Positions 50,065 through 59,372 of a stretch of DNA of 64,000 nucleotides are shown piece after piece; the first letter of the stretch is position 1; each line of letters opens with the position of its first letter. The DNA is from Kaistia soli DSM 19436 (GTDB lineage: Bacteria > Pseudomonadota > Alphaproteobacteria > Rhizobiales > Kaistiaceae), in assembly GCF_900129325.1 (NCBI RefSeq), contig NZ_FQUP01000004.1:372001-436000 (forward strand), read 5' to 3'. The notes beneath the pieces are model-generated. The model saw nothing but the letters and a program-made list of their open reading frames with translations. It made no database searches and was not told the DNA's origin. Made by a program: the position numbers and the translations under genes.

Positions 50065-50448
50065 ATGACCACCCTGTCCCAGCTTCTCGCAGGCCTGCAC
50101 ATTCTCATTGTCGAGGACGATGCGCTCATCGCCTTTGATCTGGCGGAGAATTTCACACACGCCGGCGCCGTCGTGATCGGCCCGGTCAATACGGTCGGCA
50201 GTGCCTTGCGCGCCATTGCAGAGGCCGACCGTCTCGACGCGGCTGTCGTCGATCTCAACCTTTTCGGCGAACTCGCCTTTCCGGTCGCTGACCTGCTGCT
50301 CGAGCGCAGCATACCCTTCGTCTTTGCGACCGGGCTCGATGCCTCCGATATTCCGATGCGCTACGCCGCGATCGGCCATTGCGCCAAACCCGTCGCGCCC
50401 GCCAACCTTGCCGAGGCCTTTTCGTGGCTGCAGCGCGACGCTGGATGA
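50065..50448 (+). CDS. Single-domain response regulator
   Basis: A 127-aa receiver domain without an output domain. The acidic pair is in LIVEDDALIAFDL, the phospho-acceptor Asp in DAAVVDLNLFGE, the Thr in FVFATGLDA and the Lys in GHCAKPVAP. Single receivers of this type in rhizobia and relatives act in stress phosphorelays. It follows the KGG stress gene by 64 bp, so a shared stress role is possible. No histidine kinase is adjacent. Confidence 0.88.
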   Translation: MTTLSQLLAGLHILIVEDDALIAFDLAENFTHAGAVVIGPVNTVGSALRAIAEADRLDAAVVDLNLFGELAFPVADLLLERSIPFVFATGLDASDIPMRYAAIGHCAKPVAPANLAEAFSWLQRDAG

Positions 50449-50481
50449 TCACCTAACGACGCGCTGGCTAGAGGCCTGCCC

Positions 50482-51498
50482 TCAGCTGCCAATAAGTCCC
50501 TGATAGACCTTCACATAATCCTGCGCCATGCGGCGCGCCGTGAAGCGTCGCTCGAATTCCTGGCGGATCCGGTGACGCGGCAGATCGTCGATCGAGCGCA
50601 CCGCGTCGACGGCCTCATCGAGGCTCTCGACGATTCGCCCGGTAACACCGGGCTCGATGACCTCGGGTACAGAACCGGCCCGCCACGCGACGATCGGCGT
50701 TCCCGCAGCCATCGCCTCGATCATCACAAGGCCGAACGGCTCGGGCCAGTCGATCGGGAAGAGTAGTGCCTTCGCCTTGCCGAGCAGGTCCGCCTTCCCA
50801 CTGTCGTCACGCTCGCCGAGATATTCGACACCCTCGGTTGCCAGCAGCGGTTCGATCTCTTCCCGGAAATAGCGCTCGTCGGCAGCATCGACCTTCGCGG
50901 CGATCTTGAGCGTCATGCCGAGCGCTGAGGCGACTTTGATGGCGCGATCCGGTCGCTTGTCCGGAGAAATCCGGCCGAGAAACAACAGATAACCGCCCGA
51001 TCCGTCGCCTTCGGTGATCAGATCCTCCGGCATGCCATGCGGCACGGTCGCGACATACCGCGCATCCGGTAGCGGCAGGCGCTGGTTGTTCGAAATCGAG
51101 ACCAGCGGCATCTCCGGATGGGCGGCCACTGCCTCGGCGGCCTCTTCGCGGTCGAGCCGGAGATGCAGGGTCGTCAGGCACTTGTTCTCAGCACCCGGAA
51201 AGGCGCCGAAATGCGCGAACTCGGTGTGGAAATGGACAATGTCGAAATCGTCGAGCTGGCTTCGCACATGTGCAAAGACATCGGCGAGCGCCGCGTGATC
51301 GCGCCCGGCGCTCCGGCTGGCCTCTGCACGTGTCACGAAATGGCTTGCGCTTGTTTCCGAGTCCCCGGTCGCAAACAGCGTCACCTCATGGCCGTCCTCG
51401 ACCAACGCCTCGGTCAGCCATGAAATGACGCGCTCCGTCCCGCCATAAAGACGCGGCGGCACCGCCTCAAGCAGCGGCGCAACCTGGGCAATCCGCAT
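50482..51498 (-). CDS. Glycosyltransferase family 4
   Basis: A 338-aa GT-B enzyme: N-terminal LYGGTERVISWLTEALVEDGH, a linker HGMPEDLITEGDGSGGYLLFLGRISPDK with the usual breaks, and the E-x7-E nucleotide-sugar motif in EPFGLVMIEAMAAGTPIVA. The C-terminal region binds the donor. It is cytoplasmic, with no membrane anchor. It is the distal gene of a minus-strand run with a HAD phosphatase and zwf, suggesting a link to glucose or glucan metabolism. The acceptor is unknown. Confidence 0.88.
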   Translation of the reverse strand: MRIAQVAPLLEAVPPRLYGGTERVISWLTEALVEDGHEVTLFATGDSETSASHFVTRAEASRSAGRDHAALADVFAHVRSQLDDFDIVHFHTEFAHFGAFPGAENKCLTTLHLRLDREEAAEAVAAHPEMPLVSISNNQRLPLPDARYVATVPHGMPEDLITEGDGSGGYLLFLGRISPDKRPDRAIKVASALGMTLKIAAKVDAADERYFREEIEPLLATEGVEYLGERDDSGKADLLGKAKALLFPIDWPEPFGLVMIEAMAAGTPIVAWRAGSVPEVIEPGVTGRIVESLDEAVDAVRSIDDLPRHRIRQEFERRFTARRMAQDYVKVYQGLIGS

Positions 51499-51604
51499 CG
51501 ATCATCCTCCGAAGGCAAGACAGGGTCTCCCTTCAACGGATGGACTGCGGCAACGTTCCAAGGCGCCGGCCAAGCGCACAAGGTCACGGCCGGCGATAGT
51601 GCGT

Positions 51605-52435
51605 CTAAGGCGCGCGGGGCAGGAGCACCGCGTCGATGGCGTGGGCGACACCATCTTCGGCATTGGAAGTCGTCACATAGTCCGCCAGCGCCTTGACCTC
51701 GTCGCTGGCATTGCCCATGGCGATCGCGAGGGCACCGACGGAAAACATCGGCAGGTCGTTGACCATGTCGCCGACCACCGCCACCTCGTCGAGCGGAACG
51801 CCAAAATGGCTGGCGAGCGCCTTCACCGCATAGCCCTTGTCGGCGCTCGGATGCGTGATGTCGAGATAATAGGTCTGCGATCGCTTGGCCGACGCGCTGG
51901 TGCCGAGCAGTTGCTGCAGTTCGACCTCGCAGCGGATGAGCAGTTCCGGGTCCTTGGACGAGCCGACGATCTTGCCGGCGCGCGCGATATGATCGCCGAA
52001 ATCGGTCACCGCAATCGGCTCGAAGCCCACGGTGTGAACCTCGTGCGCCACATAGGGCCCGTCAATATCGGTGACGAACCACTCGCCGTCTGCAAACACC
52101 CAGACATCGACGCCGGCCTTTCGCAATTCGTCGACCGCAAGGCGTGCGGCCGCCTCCGGCACGAAATGCTGCTCGATCGGCGTCAGGTCGGCCGCGACGA
52201 TCGATGACCCGTTGAAGCCGGCAAACCGGTCGACGCCGAGCGGTCCGGCCACCGACAGCATCCCCCGCGGCGGCCTGCTGGAGACGATCGAAAAGGCGAT
52301 CCCGGCGGCGCGAAGCTGCGCCACGGCCTCGATCGTCGCCGGCGCCACATGCTTGTTGGGACTCGGTGTGACAATCGTGCCGTCGACGTCGGACACAAGA
52401 AGCGAAATCCGCTTTGGAAGGGCGCGGCCGGTCAT
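51605..52435 (-). CDS. HAD-superfamily (Cof-type) phosphatase
   Basis: A 276-aa HAD hydrolase. Motif I is SDVDGTIVTP (residues about 15-24), motif II a Ser/Thr in SIVSSRPPRG, motif III the lysine in DKGYAVKALASHFGV, and motif IV VGDMVNDLPMF. The large cap between motifs II and III is the Cof type, acting on sugar phosphates. The start overlaps the zwf stop (ATGA), so the two are cotranslated. This suggests a hexose phosphate or lactone-related substrate. Confidence 0.88.
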   Translation of the reverse strand: MTGRALPKRISLLVSDVDGTIVTPSPNKHVAPATIEAVAQLRAAGIAFSIVSSRPPRGMLSVAGPLGVDRFAGFNGSSIVAADLTPIEQHFVPEAAARLAVDELRKAGVDVWVFADGEWFVTDIDGPYVAHEVHTVGFEPIAVTDFGDHIARAGKIVGSSKDPELLIRCEVELQQLLGTSASAKRSQTYYLDITHPSADKGYAVKALASHFGVPLDEVAVVGDMVNDLPMFSVGALAIAMGNASDEVKALADYVTTSNAEDGVAHAIDAVLLPRAP

Positions 52436-53976
52436 TTGGGAGCCTTCTCGTCGAGGGAGAACCAGGAGAAGCCATCGCGCTCGATGAGCGCATCGGCAGC
52501 GGCCGGCCCGGCCGAGCCGGCCGGATAGTGATAGATCTCGCCGGGCGCATTGGCCCAGGCCTCGAGGATCGGTTCGACCGCCGCCCAGCCGGCCTCGATA
52601 TTATCGGCGCGCTGGAACAAGGTCGCGTCACCGACGAGACAGTCATAGATCAGCGTCTCGTAGCCTGTGGAAGGCTCGCGCTTGAAATAGTCGGCATAGC
52701 GGAAGTCCATGTCGACTTCGGCGAGGCGTACCGCGCGGCCAGGGATCTTGGCGGCGAGACGCAAGGAAATGCCTTCGTCAGGCTGCACCCGCACGACGAG
52801 CGCATTCGGCTGCAGGCTGTTGGTGGGCGTGTCCTGAAACAGCGTATGCGGCGGACTCTTGAACTGCACCACAATCTCGGTCTTGCGGACCGACATCGCC
52901 TTGCCGGTGCGGATATAGAACGGCACGCCCGACCAGCGCCAGTTCTCGACTTCGAGCTTCAGCGCGACATAGGTCTCGGTCCGGCTGGTCGGCGAGACAT
53001 CCGCTTCCTCGCGATAATCCTTGACCGCGACTCCCCCGACCTCGCCGGCGGCATATTGCGCGCGCACGGCATAGGCAGTCGCTTCGTCCGGCGTCAGTTT
53101 CCTGATCGCCTGGATGACCTTGGCCTTCTCGGTGCGGATCGCATCGGCGTCGAACGAATTCGGCGGCTCCATCGCGATCATCGCGAGCAACTGGAACATG
53201 TGGTTCGGCACCATGTCGCGCATCGCGCCAGTCGCATCATAGAAGCCACCGCGCCGCTCGACCGTTACAGTCTCGGCAGCGGTGATTTGGATATGATCGA
53301 TGAAGTTGCGATTCCAGATCGGCTCGAAGATGCCGTTGCCGAACCGCATCGCCATGACGTTCTGCACCGTCTCCTTGCCGAGAAAGTGGTCGATGCGGAA
53401 GATCTGGCTCTCGTCGGCGGCGCGCAGCAGCTGCGCGTTCAGCGCCTGGGCCGAGGCGAGGTCCATGCCGAACGGCTTCTCGACGACGATCCGGCGGAAC
53501 TCGGTTTCGTCCTCGGCAAGGAGGCCAGCCTTGTCGAGATGATCGGCGATCGGGCCGAAGAAGCGCGGCGCGACGGCGAAATAGAAGACAGCGCCATGCG
53601 AAGCCGGCTCATTGGCGGCGATGCGCTCATGGATCGTCTGGTAGGTCGCGGGATCGTCGAAATTGCCGACGACATAGCCGGTGCGCTGCATCAACCAAGC
53701 CCACGCGTCCTTATCGACCGTCGCACCCGCAGCCTGCGCCAGGCCCCTGGCTGTCTCGGTCAGATAGGCGCGGTAGTCTTCCTCGCTGTGATCGACGATA
53801 TCGACGCCGATGACGCTGAAGGCCGGATCGAGCGCGCCGTCGCGCGCAAGATTATAGAGGGAGGGCATCACCAGCCGCTTGGTGAGGTCGCCCGACCCGC
53901 CAAAGATGATCATCGTGGAGGGCGGTGCGGGCGTCGCATCCTTCGGCAGCACCGGTTTACCTGGAAACGCTGTCAT
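52432..53976 (-). CDS. zwf: Glucose-6-phosphate 1-dehydrogenase
   Basis: A 514-aa enzyme, slightly longer than the usual 490 because of an N-terminal extension. NADP motif GGSGDLTKRLVMPSLYNL lies at about residues 29-46. The catalytic RIDHFLGKETVQN and FGNGIFEPIWNRNFID segments are intact. It makes 6-phosphogluconolactone for the pentose phosphate or Entner-Doudoroff pathway. No pgl or edd is adjacent; a HAD phosphatase and GT4 follow, and a glucoamylase is divergent across a 203-bp promoter region. Confidence 0.96.
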   Translation of the reverse strand: MTAFPGKPVLPKDATPAPPSTMIIFGGSGDLTKRLVMPSLYNLARDGALDPAFSVIGVDIVDHSEEDYRAYLTETARGLAQAAGATVDKDAWAWLMQRTGYVVGNFDDPATYQTIHERIAANEPASHGAVFYFAVAPRFFGPIADHLDKAGLLAEDETEFRRIVVEKPFGMDLASAQALNAQLLRAADESQIFRIDHFLGKETVQNVMAMRFGNGIFEPIWNRNFIDHIQITAAETVTVERRGGFYDATGAMRDMVPNHMFQLLAMIAMEPPNSFDADAIRTEKAKVIQAIRKLTPDEATAYAVRAQYAAGEVGGVAVKDYREEADVSPTSRTETYVALKLEVENWRWSGVPFYIRTGKAMSVRKTEIVVQFKSPPHTLFQDTPTNSLQPNALVVRVQPDEGISLRLAAKIPGRAVRLAEVDMDFRYADYFKREPSTGYETLIYDCLVGDATLFQRADNIEAGWAAVEPILEAWANAPGEIYHYPAGSAGPAAADALIERDGFSWFSLDEKAPK

Positions 53977-54179
53977 CGGATGTCCCTTTCTCGAGGTCGA
54001 TTCACTTTGAGGCAGCCTTTGCTTGCTACGGCTAGCGCTGAGGAAGTGTTAAGTGCGGAGCGAATCAGCGAGATCGGAACGTGGCGTCAGGCTGTCGGCA
54101 GGCAATATGCCCTGTCGAACGCATGGATTTACGACGGAACCGAACCTAAGCTGCAAGCCCAAAAAAACCGGAGACGACC

Positions 54180-56618
54180 ATGGATGCATCCGACACCGTG
54201 CCGCCGGGGAAGCCCGGCCTGCCGCCGCGCTGGACTTCGAGCGCCAAAAGCGGCGTCGGGACGGCGGGAACCGCGGCGAGCCGGATCTGGTTCACGGTCA
54301 GCCATGGCATCCTGAACGAGATCTACTGGCCGCGTGTAGACGCGGCCTGCACGCGCGATTTCGGCTTCATGGTCACCGGACTCGACGGCTACTTCGCCGA
54401 GGAAAAGCGCGACGCTGATCATGGCATCGCCATGATCGAGGAAGGCGTTCCCGCGTTCCGCCTCACTAATACCGCGCGCGACGGGCGTTGGCGCATCGAG
54501 AAGGAAGTCCTGACCGATCCGAAGCGCGAGACGCTGCTGCAGCGTCTCACTTTCGAGGCGCTGCAGGGATCGGAAAGCGACTATCGCCTGTTCGGGTTGA
54601 TCGCACCGCATCTTATCAATGGCGGCAGCAACAACACCGCCTGGATCGACGACTACAAGGGCACGCCGATGTTGTTCGCGACCGGCGCCAAGGCCGGCGC
54701 GCTCGCGGTCGCCTGCTCGGTGCCGTTCCTGGCGCGCTCGGTCGGCTATGTCGGCGCGTCTGACGGCTGGCAGCAGCTTTCGCGCGATGGCGAACTTAAC
54801 GAAAGCTGGCGCATGGCCGCCGACGGCAATGTCGCCCTCGCGGCCGAAATCGACCTCGCGGCCGCCAACGAAGCCCTGATCGCGGTCGCCTTCGGTTCAC
54901 GCTGGGAAGAAGCAGCCTACAAGGCGCTGTCCAGCATCCAGGCCGGCTTCGACGTGGCGCGCCGCGCCTATTCGGCCGGCTGGCGCGCCTACCAGAAGCG
55001 GCTGCTGCCGCTGGATAGGCCTGCCGGCGCCAGCAACCTTAACAGCTATCGCATCAGCGCCGCGGTGCTCGCCACGCACCAGCCGGCCTCCTTCCCGGGT
55101 GCAGCCATCGCCAGCCTCTCCATTCCCTGGGGCTTCTCCAAGGGAGACGAGGACCTCGGCGGCTATCATCTCGTCTGGCCGCGCGATCTCGTTGAGACGG
55201 CCGGCGGCTTTCTCGCCGCCGGCGCGGTCGACGAGGCTAAGGCGGTGCTGGCTTATCTGACGGCCATCCAGGAAGCCGATGGCCACTGGTCGCAGAATGT
55301 CTGGCTCGACGGCTCGCCCTATTGGGGCGGCGTGCAGATGGACGAGTGCGCATTCCCGATCATCCTCGCCGATATGCTGCGCCGTCACGGCCATCTCGAC
55401 AGCATCGAGATCGCCCGCATCAAGCCGATGATCGAAAAGGCGGCGCATTTCATCGTCTGCAACGGTCCGGTGACCGGACAAGACCGCTGGGAGGAAGACG
55501 CCGGCTATTCGCCCTTCACGCTCTCCGTCGAAATCGCTGGCCTTCTGGCCGCGGCCGACCTTTTGGAGATCCTCGGCGAGAAGAAGGCCGCACACTATCT
55601 GCGGCAGACGGCCGACAGCTGGAACGAGGATATCGAATACTGGACTTACGCCACCGGCACCGAACTCAGCAAGCAGCTCGGAATCGAGGGCTATTACGTG
55701 CGGATCGCCACGGCCGACACCGCTGATGGTGCCTCGCCGCTCGATGGCTTCGTGCCGATCAAGAACCGACCGCCGGCGGACATGAGCAAGCACGCAACGA
55801 TGCTGATCAGTCCCGATGCGCTGGCGCTCGTCCGTTTCGGCCTCCGCGCCGCCGACGATCCGCGCATCGTCGACACGGTCACAGCCATCGATGCGACACT
55901 GAAGGCCGAGCTGCCGCAGGGTCCGATCTGGTATCGCTACAATGGAGACGGCTATGGCGAGCATGAGGACGGCCGTCCCTTCAATGGCACGGGGATTGGT
56001 CGTCCCTGGCCGCTCCTGACCGGCGAGCGGGCGCATTACGAGATCGCGGCCGGACGAATTCCGCTGGCCGAGCAACTGCTCGACACGCTGGAGCAATCGG
56101 CGAGCTCAGGCGGCATGCTCCCCGAACAGGTCTGGGACAGCGCCGACATCCCCCAGCGCGAGCTCTATCACGGCCACCCCTCGGGCAGCGCGATGCCCCT
56201 CGTGTGGGCGCATTCCGAGCACATCAAGTTGCTTCGCTCGCTGAGCGACGGCGCCGTGTTCGACATGCCGCCGCAGACGGTCAAGCGCTACCAGCAGGAC
56301 AAGGTGAAGGCCGAGGTGCGCATCTGGCGCTTCACGCAGAAGATCCGCACCGTGTCGCATGGCCGGGCGCTCCGGATCGAGGTCGAATCCCCGGCCGTCG
56401 TGCATTGGTCGAAGGACAATTGGGCGACGACGGAAGACACCCCAACGACGCTCAACGCCTTCGGAATTCATATGCTCGATATCGATACGTCGCGCATTGC
56501 CGCCGGCCACATCATCAGATTCACCTTCTTCTGGCCGGATTCGAACCGCTGGGAGAATGTCGATTTCGAAGTCACGGTCGAGCGGGCGCGGCACGACGCG
56601 CATCGCGGCAGCCGTTGA
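54180..56618 (+). CDS. GH15 glucoamylase (glucan 1,4-alpha-glucosidase)
   Basis: An 812-aa protein with the bacterial GH15 layout. The N-terminal beta-sandwich (GTAGTAASRIWFTVSHGILNE, with gaps) runs to about residue 280, followed by an (alpha/alpha)6 barrel. Catalytic glutamates fall in RWEEDAGYSPF and LLTGERAHYEIAAG. FSKGDEDLGGYHLVWPRDL is a substrate-site hallmark. No signal peptide is seen, so it likely acts on cytoplasmic alpha-glucan (glycogen-like) to release glucose. It is followed after 20 bp by a glucokinase-like gene, which would trap that glucose. Confidence 0.92.
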   Translation: MDASDTVPPGKPGLPPRWTSSAKSGVGTAGTAASRIWFTVSHGILNEIYWPRVDAACTRDFGFMVTGLDGYFAEEKRDADHGIAMIEEGVPAFRLTNTARDGRWRIEKEVLTDPKRETLLQRLTFEALQGSESDYRLFGLIAPHLINGGSNNTAWIDDYKGTPMLFATGAKAGALAVACSVPFLARSVGYVGASDGWQQLSRDGELNESWRMAADGNVALAAEIDLAAANEALIAVAFGSRWEEAAYKALSSIQAGFDVARRAYSAGWRAYQKRLLPLDRPAGASNLNSYRISAAVLATHQPASFPGAAIASLSIPWGFSKGDEDLGGYHLVWPRDLVETAGGFLAAGAVDEAKAVLAYLTAIQEADGHWSQNVWLDGSPYWGGVQMDECAFPIILADMLRRHGHLDSIEIARIKPMIEKAAHFIVCNGPVTGQDRWEEDAGYSPFTLSVEIAGLLAAADLLEILGEKKAAHYLRQTADSWNEDIEYWTYATGTELSKQLGIEGYYVRIATADTADGASPLDGFVPIKNRPPADMSKHATMLISPDALALVRFGLRAADDPRIVDTVTAIDATLKAELPQGPIWYRYNGDGYGEHEDGRPFNGTGIGRPWPLLTGERAHYEIAAGRIPLAEQLLDTLEQSASSGGMLPEQVWDSADIPQRELYHGHPSGSAMPLVWAHSEHIKLLRSLSDGAVFDMPPQTVKRYQQDKVKAEVRIWRFTQKIRTVSHGRALRIEVESPAVVHWSKDNWATTEDTPTTLNAFGIHMLDIDTSRIAAGHIIRFTFFWPDSNRWENVDFEVTVERARHDAHRGSR

Positions 56619-56638
56619 TCGCAGCAGTGGAGACAGAC

Positions 56639-57337
56639 GTGACAGGCATTCTTGCAATCGATGTCGGCGGCACCGGCCTCAAGGCAGCGGTCATCGACGA
56701 CAAGGGCGCACTCATCAACGAACGTGCCCGTGTCGAGACGCCGCATCCTTGTCCGCCGTCGCTTTTTCTCGACGCCATCGGCGGATTGGTGAAGGGCTTT
56801 CCCGCCTATGACCGCATCGCCGTCGGCTTTCCAGGCGTCGTGCGCAATGGCTGCATCCTGACCGCGCCCAATCTCGGGACCGAAGGCTGGGCCGGCTTCG
56901 ACCTCGCCGCCGCGCTGGAGAAGCAGCTCGGCCATCCGGTGCGCATCATCAACGATGCGGAGATGCAGGGCATGGCGATCATCAGCGGCAAGGGGCTCGA
57001 ATTCGTCCTGACTCTTGGCACCGGGGCCGGCACTGCGCTGTTCCGCGACGGCGATCTGATGCCGCATATGGAACTCGCGCATCATCCGATCCACGACGAC
57101 AAGACCTATGACGAATATCTCGGCAATGCTGCCTTCGAGGACAAAGGCAAGAAGCACTGGAACAAGCGCGTCGAGAAGGCGATCGACCTGATCTTCACGC
57201 TGCTGCATTTCGACCAGCTGCATATCGGCGGCGGCAATGCCAAGCATATCGAGACGGACACGCTGCCGAAGAATGTCACCATCGCCTCGAACGAGGCCGG
57301 GCTCGAGGGCGGTGCGTTCCTCTGGAAGAAGCGCTGA
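56639..57337 (+). CDS. ROK-family (polyphosphate) glucokinase-like protein
   Basis: A 232-aa sugar kinase from GTG 56639 with GGAG about six bases upstream. The phosphate loop is LAIDVGGTGLKAAVID, and GFPGVVRNG, IINDAEMQGMA and LTLGTGAGTALF follow the PpgK pattern, ending LHIGGGNAKHI. PpgK-type enzymes phosphorylate glucose with polyphosphate or ATP. Coupled to the glucoamylase and near zwf, it would give glucose 6-phosphate for the dehydrogenase. The phosphate donor cannot be told from sequence alone. Confidence 0.87.
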   Translation: MTGILAIDVGGTGLKAAVIDDKGALINERARVETPHPCPPSLFLDAIGGLVKGFPAYDRIAVGFPGVVRNGCILTAPNLGTEGWAGFDLAAALEKQLGHPVRIINDAEMQGMAIISGKGLEFVLTLGTGAGTALFRDGDLMPHMELAHHPIHDDKTYDEYLGNAAFEDKGKKHWNKRVEKAIDLIFTLLHFDQLHIGGGNAKHIETDTLPKNVTIASNEAGLEGGAFLWKKR

Positions 57338-57349
57338 CCCGCAGCGGCG

Positions 57350-58864
57350 CTAGGTGGCGACCGCGACTGCCGAGATCTCTGCGAGGTAGGCGTCAAGCGA
57401 CGCCGCCTCGTCGCGGCTGAAGCGGAGCCCGAGCTTGGTGCGGCGCCAGAGAATGTCGTCGGCGCTCGCTGCCCATTCATGGGCCACGAGATAGCGGACC
57501 TCCGCCTCGAAGAGGTCCGCGCCGAAGCGACTGCCGAGATCGGAATAGCTGCTGGCGTCACCGAGCATGATGAAGACCCGCGTGCCATAGAGCCGGAGCA
57601 GCCGCCGCGCATGCTCCGGCTTCAGGAACGGAAAGGCCGCTGTGAGGCGGGCCAGTTCCTGCTCGAAGCCGGTGGCGGGGAATTCACCGCCGGGCAGTGG
57701 CTTCGACGCCGTCCATGGCTCGCCCTTCTTGCCGAGATGATGTTCGATCTTCTCCAGCATCGATTCAGCCAGGCGGCGATAGGTGGTGATCTTGCCGCCG
57801 AAGACATTGATCGCCGGCGCGCCCGGGACAGGCTCGTCCTTCAGCACATAGTCGCGCGTCGCCGCCTGCGCCTTGGATGCGCCATCGTCGAACAGGGGGC
57901 GAACCCCCGAATAGGTCCAGACGATGTCGGCGCGCCGGACCGGCTCGACGAAATATTCGCTCGCGGCGGCGCAGAGATAATCGATTTCGCCTTCGCTGAT
58001 GACGACATTGTGCGGGTCGCCGGGATAGTCCTGATCGGTGGTTCCGATGAGGGTGAAATCATCCTCGTACGGAATCGCAAAGATGATTCGCCCATCGCGG
58101 TTCTGGAAGAAATAGGCGCGCGGATCGTCGAACTTCTTCTTCACGACGATATGGCTGCCCTGCACCAGGCGGACGTGATGGGCGTCATTGCGACCGAGCG
58201 TATCGGTCAGGACGTGATCGACCCACGGGCCGGCGGCATTGACGATCAGCCGTGCCCGCACGGTCTCCTGCACGCCGCTGCGCCGGTCTTCCATCGTGAC
58301 CAGCCAGGCATCGCCCTCGCGTCGCGCCGAAACAACCTTGGTTCGCACATGCACGGCCGCACCACGATCGGCGGCATCACGCGCATTGAGCACGACGAGC
58401 CGGGCATCATTGACCCAGCCGTCCGAATATTCGAACGCCGTGGTGAAGCCCGGCTTCAGCGGCTTGCCGGCAGGATCGCGGCGCATGTCGAGCGTGCGAG
58501 TCGCCGGCAGCAACTTGCGGCCACCGATATGATCATAAAGGAAGAGCCCGAGGCGAATGAGCCAGGCCGGGCGGAGGCCCTTCGCATAGGGCAGCACGAA
58601 CCGCATCGGATGAATGATGTGCGGCGCGAGCGACCACAGCACTTCGCGCTCCATCAGCGCCTCGCGCACCAGGCGGAACTCGTAATATTCGAGATAGCGA
58701 AGGCCGCCATGGATCAGCTTGGTCGAGGTCGACGAGGTGCCGCTGGCAAGATCGTTCATCTCGGCAAGGCAGACGCTGTAGCCGCGGCCGACCGCGTCGC
58801 GGGCGATGCCACAGCCATTGATGCCGCCACCGATGACGAAGATATCGTAGCTCGGAACGTCCAC
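57350..58864 (-). CDS. glpD: Glycerol-3-phosphate dehydrogenase (aerobic, FAD)
   Basis: A 504-aa flavoenzyme from GTG 58864 with GGAGG five bases upstream, close to the 501 aa of E. coli GlpD; the upstream open frame is not conserved. The FAD motif is FVIGGGINGCGIARDAVGRG, followed by SGTSSTSTKLIHGGLRYLE and FAIPYEDDFTLIGTTDQDY in the usual order. It oxidises glycerol 3-phosphate to DHAP at the membrane, feeding quinones. No glpFK genes are seen nearby. Confidence 0.95.
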   Translation of the reverse strand: MDVPSYDIFVIGGGINGCGIARDAVGRGYSVCLAEMNDLASGTSSTSTKLIHGGLRYLEYYEFRLVREALMEREVLWSLAPHIIHPMRFVLPYAKGLRPAWLIRLGLFLYDHIGGRKLLPATRTLDMRRDPAGKPLKPGFTTAFEYSDGWVNDARLVVLNARDAADRGAAVHVRTKVVSARREGDAWLVTMEDRRSGVQETVRARLIVNAAGPWVDHVLTDTLGRNDAHHVRLVQGSHIVVKKKFDDPRAYFFQNRDGRIIFAIPYEDDFTLIGTTDQDYPGDPHNVVISEGEIDYLCAAASEYFVEPVRRADIVWTYSGVRPLFDDGASKAQAATRDYVLKDEPVPGAPAINVFGGKITTYRRLAESMLEKIEHHLGKKGEPWTASKPLPGGEFPATGFEQELARLTAAFPFLKPEHARRLLRLYGTRVFIMLGDASSYSDLGSRFGADLFEAEVRYLVAHEWAASADDILWRRTKLGLRFSRDEAASLDAYLAEISAVAVAT

Positions 58865-59019
58865 GCTGGCCTCCAGCCGCCCTTGAATCCGCCCTCCGCG
58901 GCGGGCCGCCAAGCTAGTATGAAACACCCCGAGGCGGAAGGCGCGCGATGACAGGCCCGCGATCTGTCGCGTTCGGGGTTGAACCCCGCCGCCCCGGGGA
59001 CGATAAGGTCAGGATCAGG

Positions 59020-59370
59020 ATGGCAGGAGACCAGACGATGGACGTTCTCGAGCTTCTCGGCGCGCTGCATCATGCGCTCCAGCAGGATGTCACTTTCGCC
59101 GATCCGGTCGCCTGGCGCGACGCGCTCGCCATCATCCGGCGCGAAGTCGAGGCTGATCCCGCCACCGACCGCTACGATCGCGAGACGCTCGACGTGATCA
59201 CGCTGAAGCTCGACACGCTGATCGCCGAGATCGAAAACGGCGTGGCCGACCCCGATTTCAAGCCGGCGCGAACCTGGGTTGCCGCGCTCGGCGCCGCGAT
59301 CCATCGCCGGAGGACGGCCGAGGCCGCAGCCGCCGACGAAGCCGGTCGGCCGGTCGGCAAGCCGCATTAG
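59020..59370 (+). CDS. Hypothetical small protein
   Basis: About 116 aa from ATG 59020; ATG 59038 is an alternative with AGGAG eight bases ahead and gives MDVLELLGALHHALQQ as start. The body is helical (WRDALAIIRREVEADP, ETLDVITLKLDTLIAEIENG). No family is recognised. It lies between glpD and the convergent M24 peptidase, with only two bases between the stops. Confidence 0.55.
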   Translation: MAGDQTMDVLELLGALHHALQQDVTFADPVAWRDALAIIRREVEADPATDRYDRETLDVITLKLDTLIAEIENGVADPDFKPARTWVAALGAAIHRRRTAEAAAADEAGRPVGKPH

Positions 59371-59372
59371 CG

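Noticed and set aside
52414-54315. A 633-codon plus-strand frame opposite zwf
   Set aside because: Zwf motifs and the HAD-zwf overlap are clear on the minus strand; the plus-strand translation has no family character.
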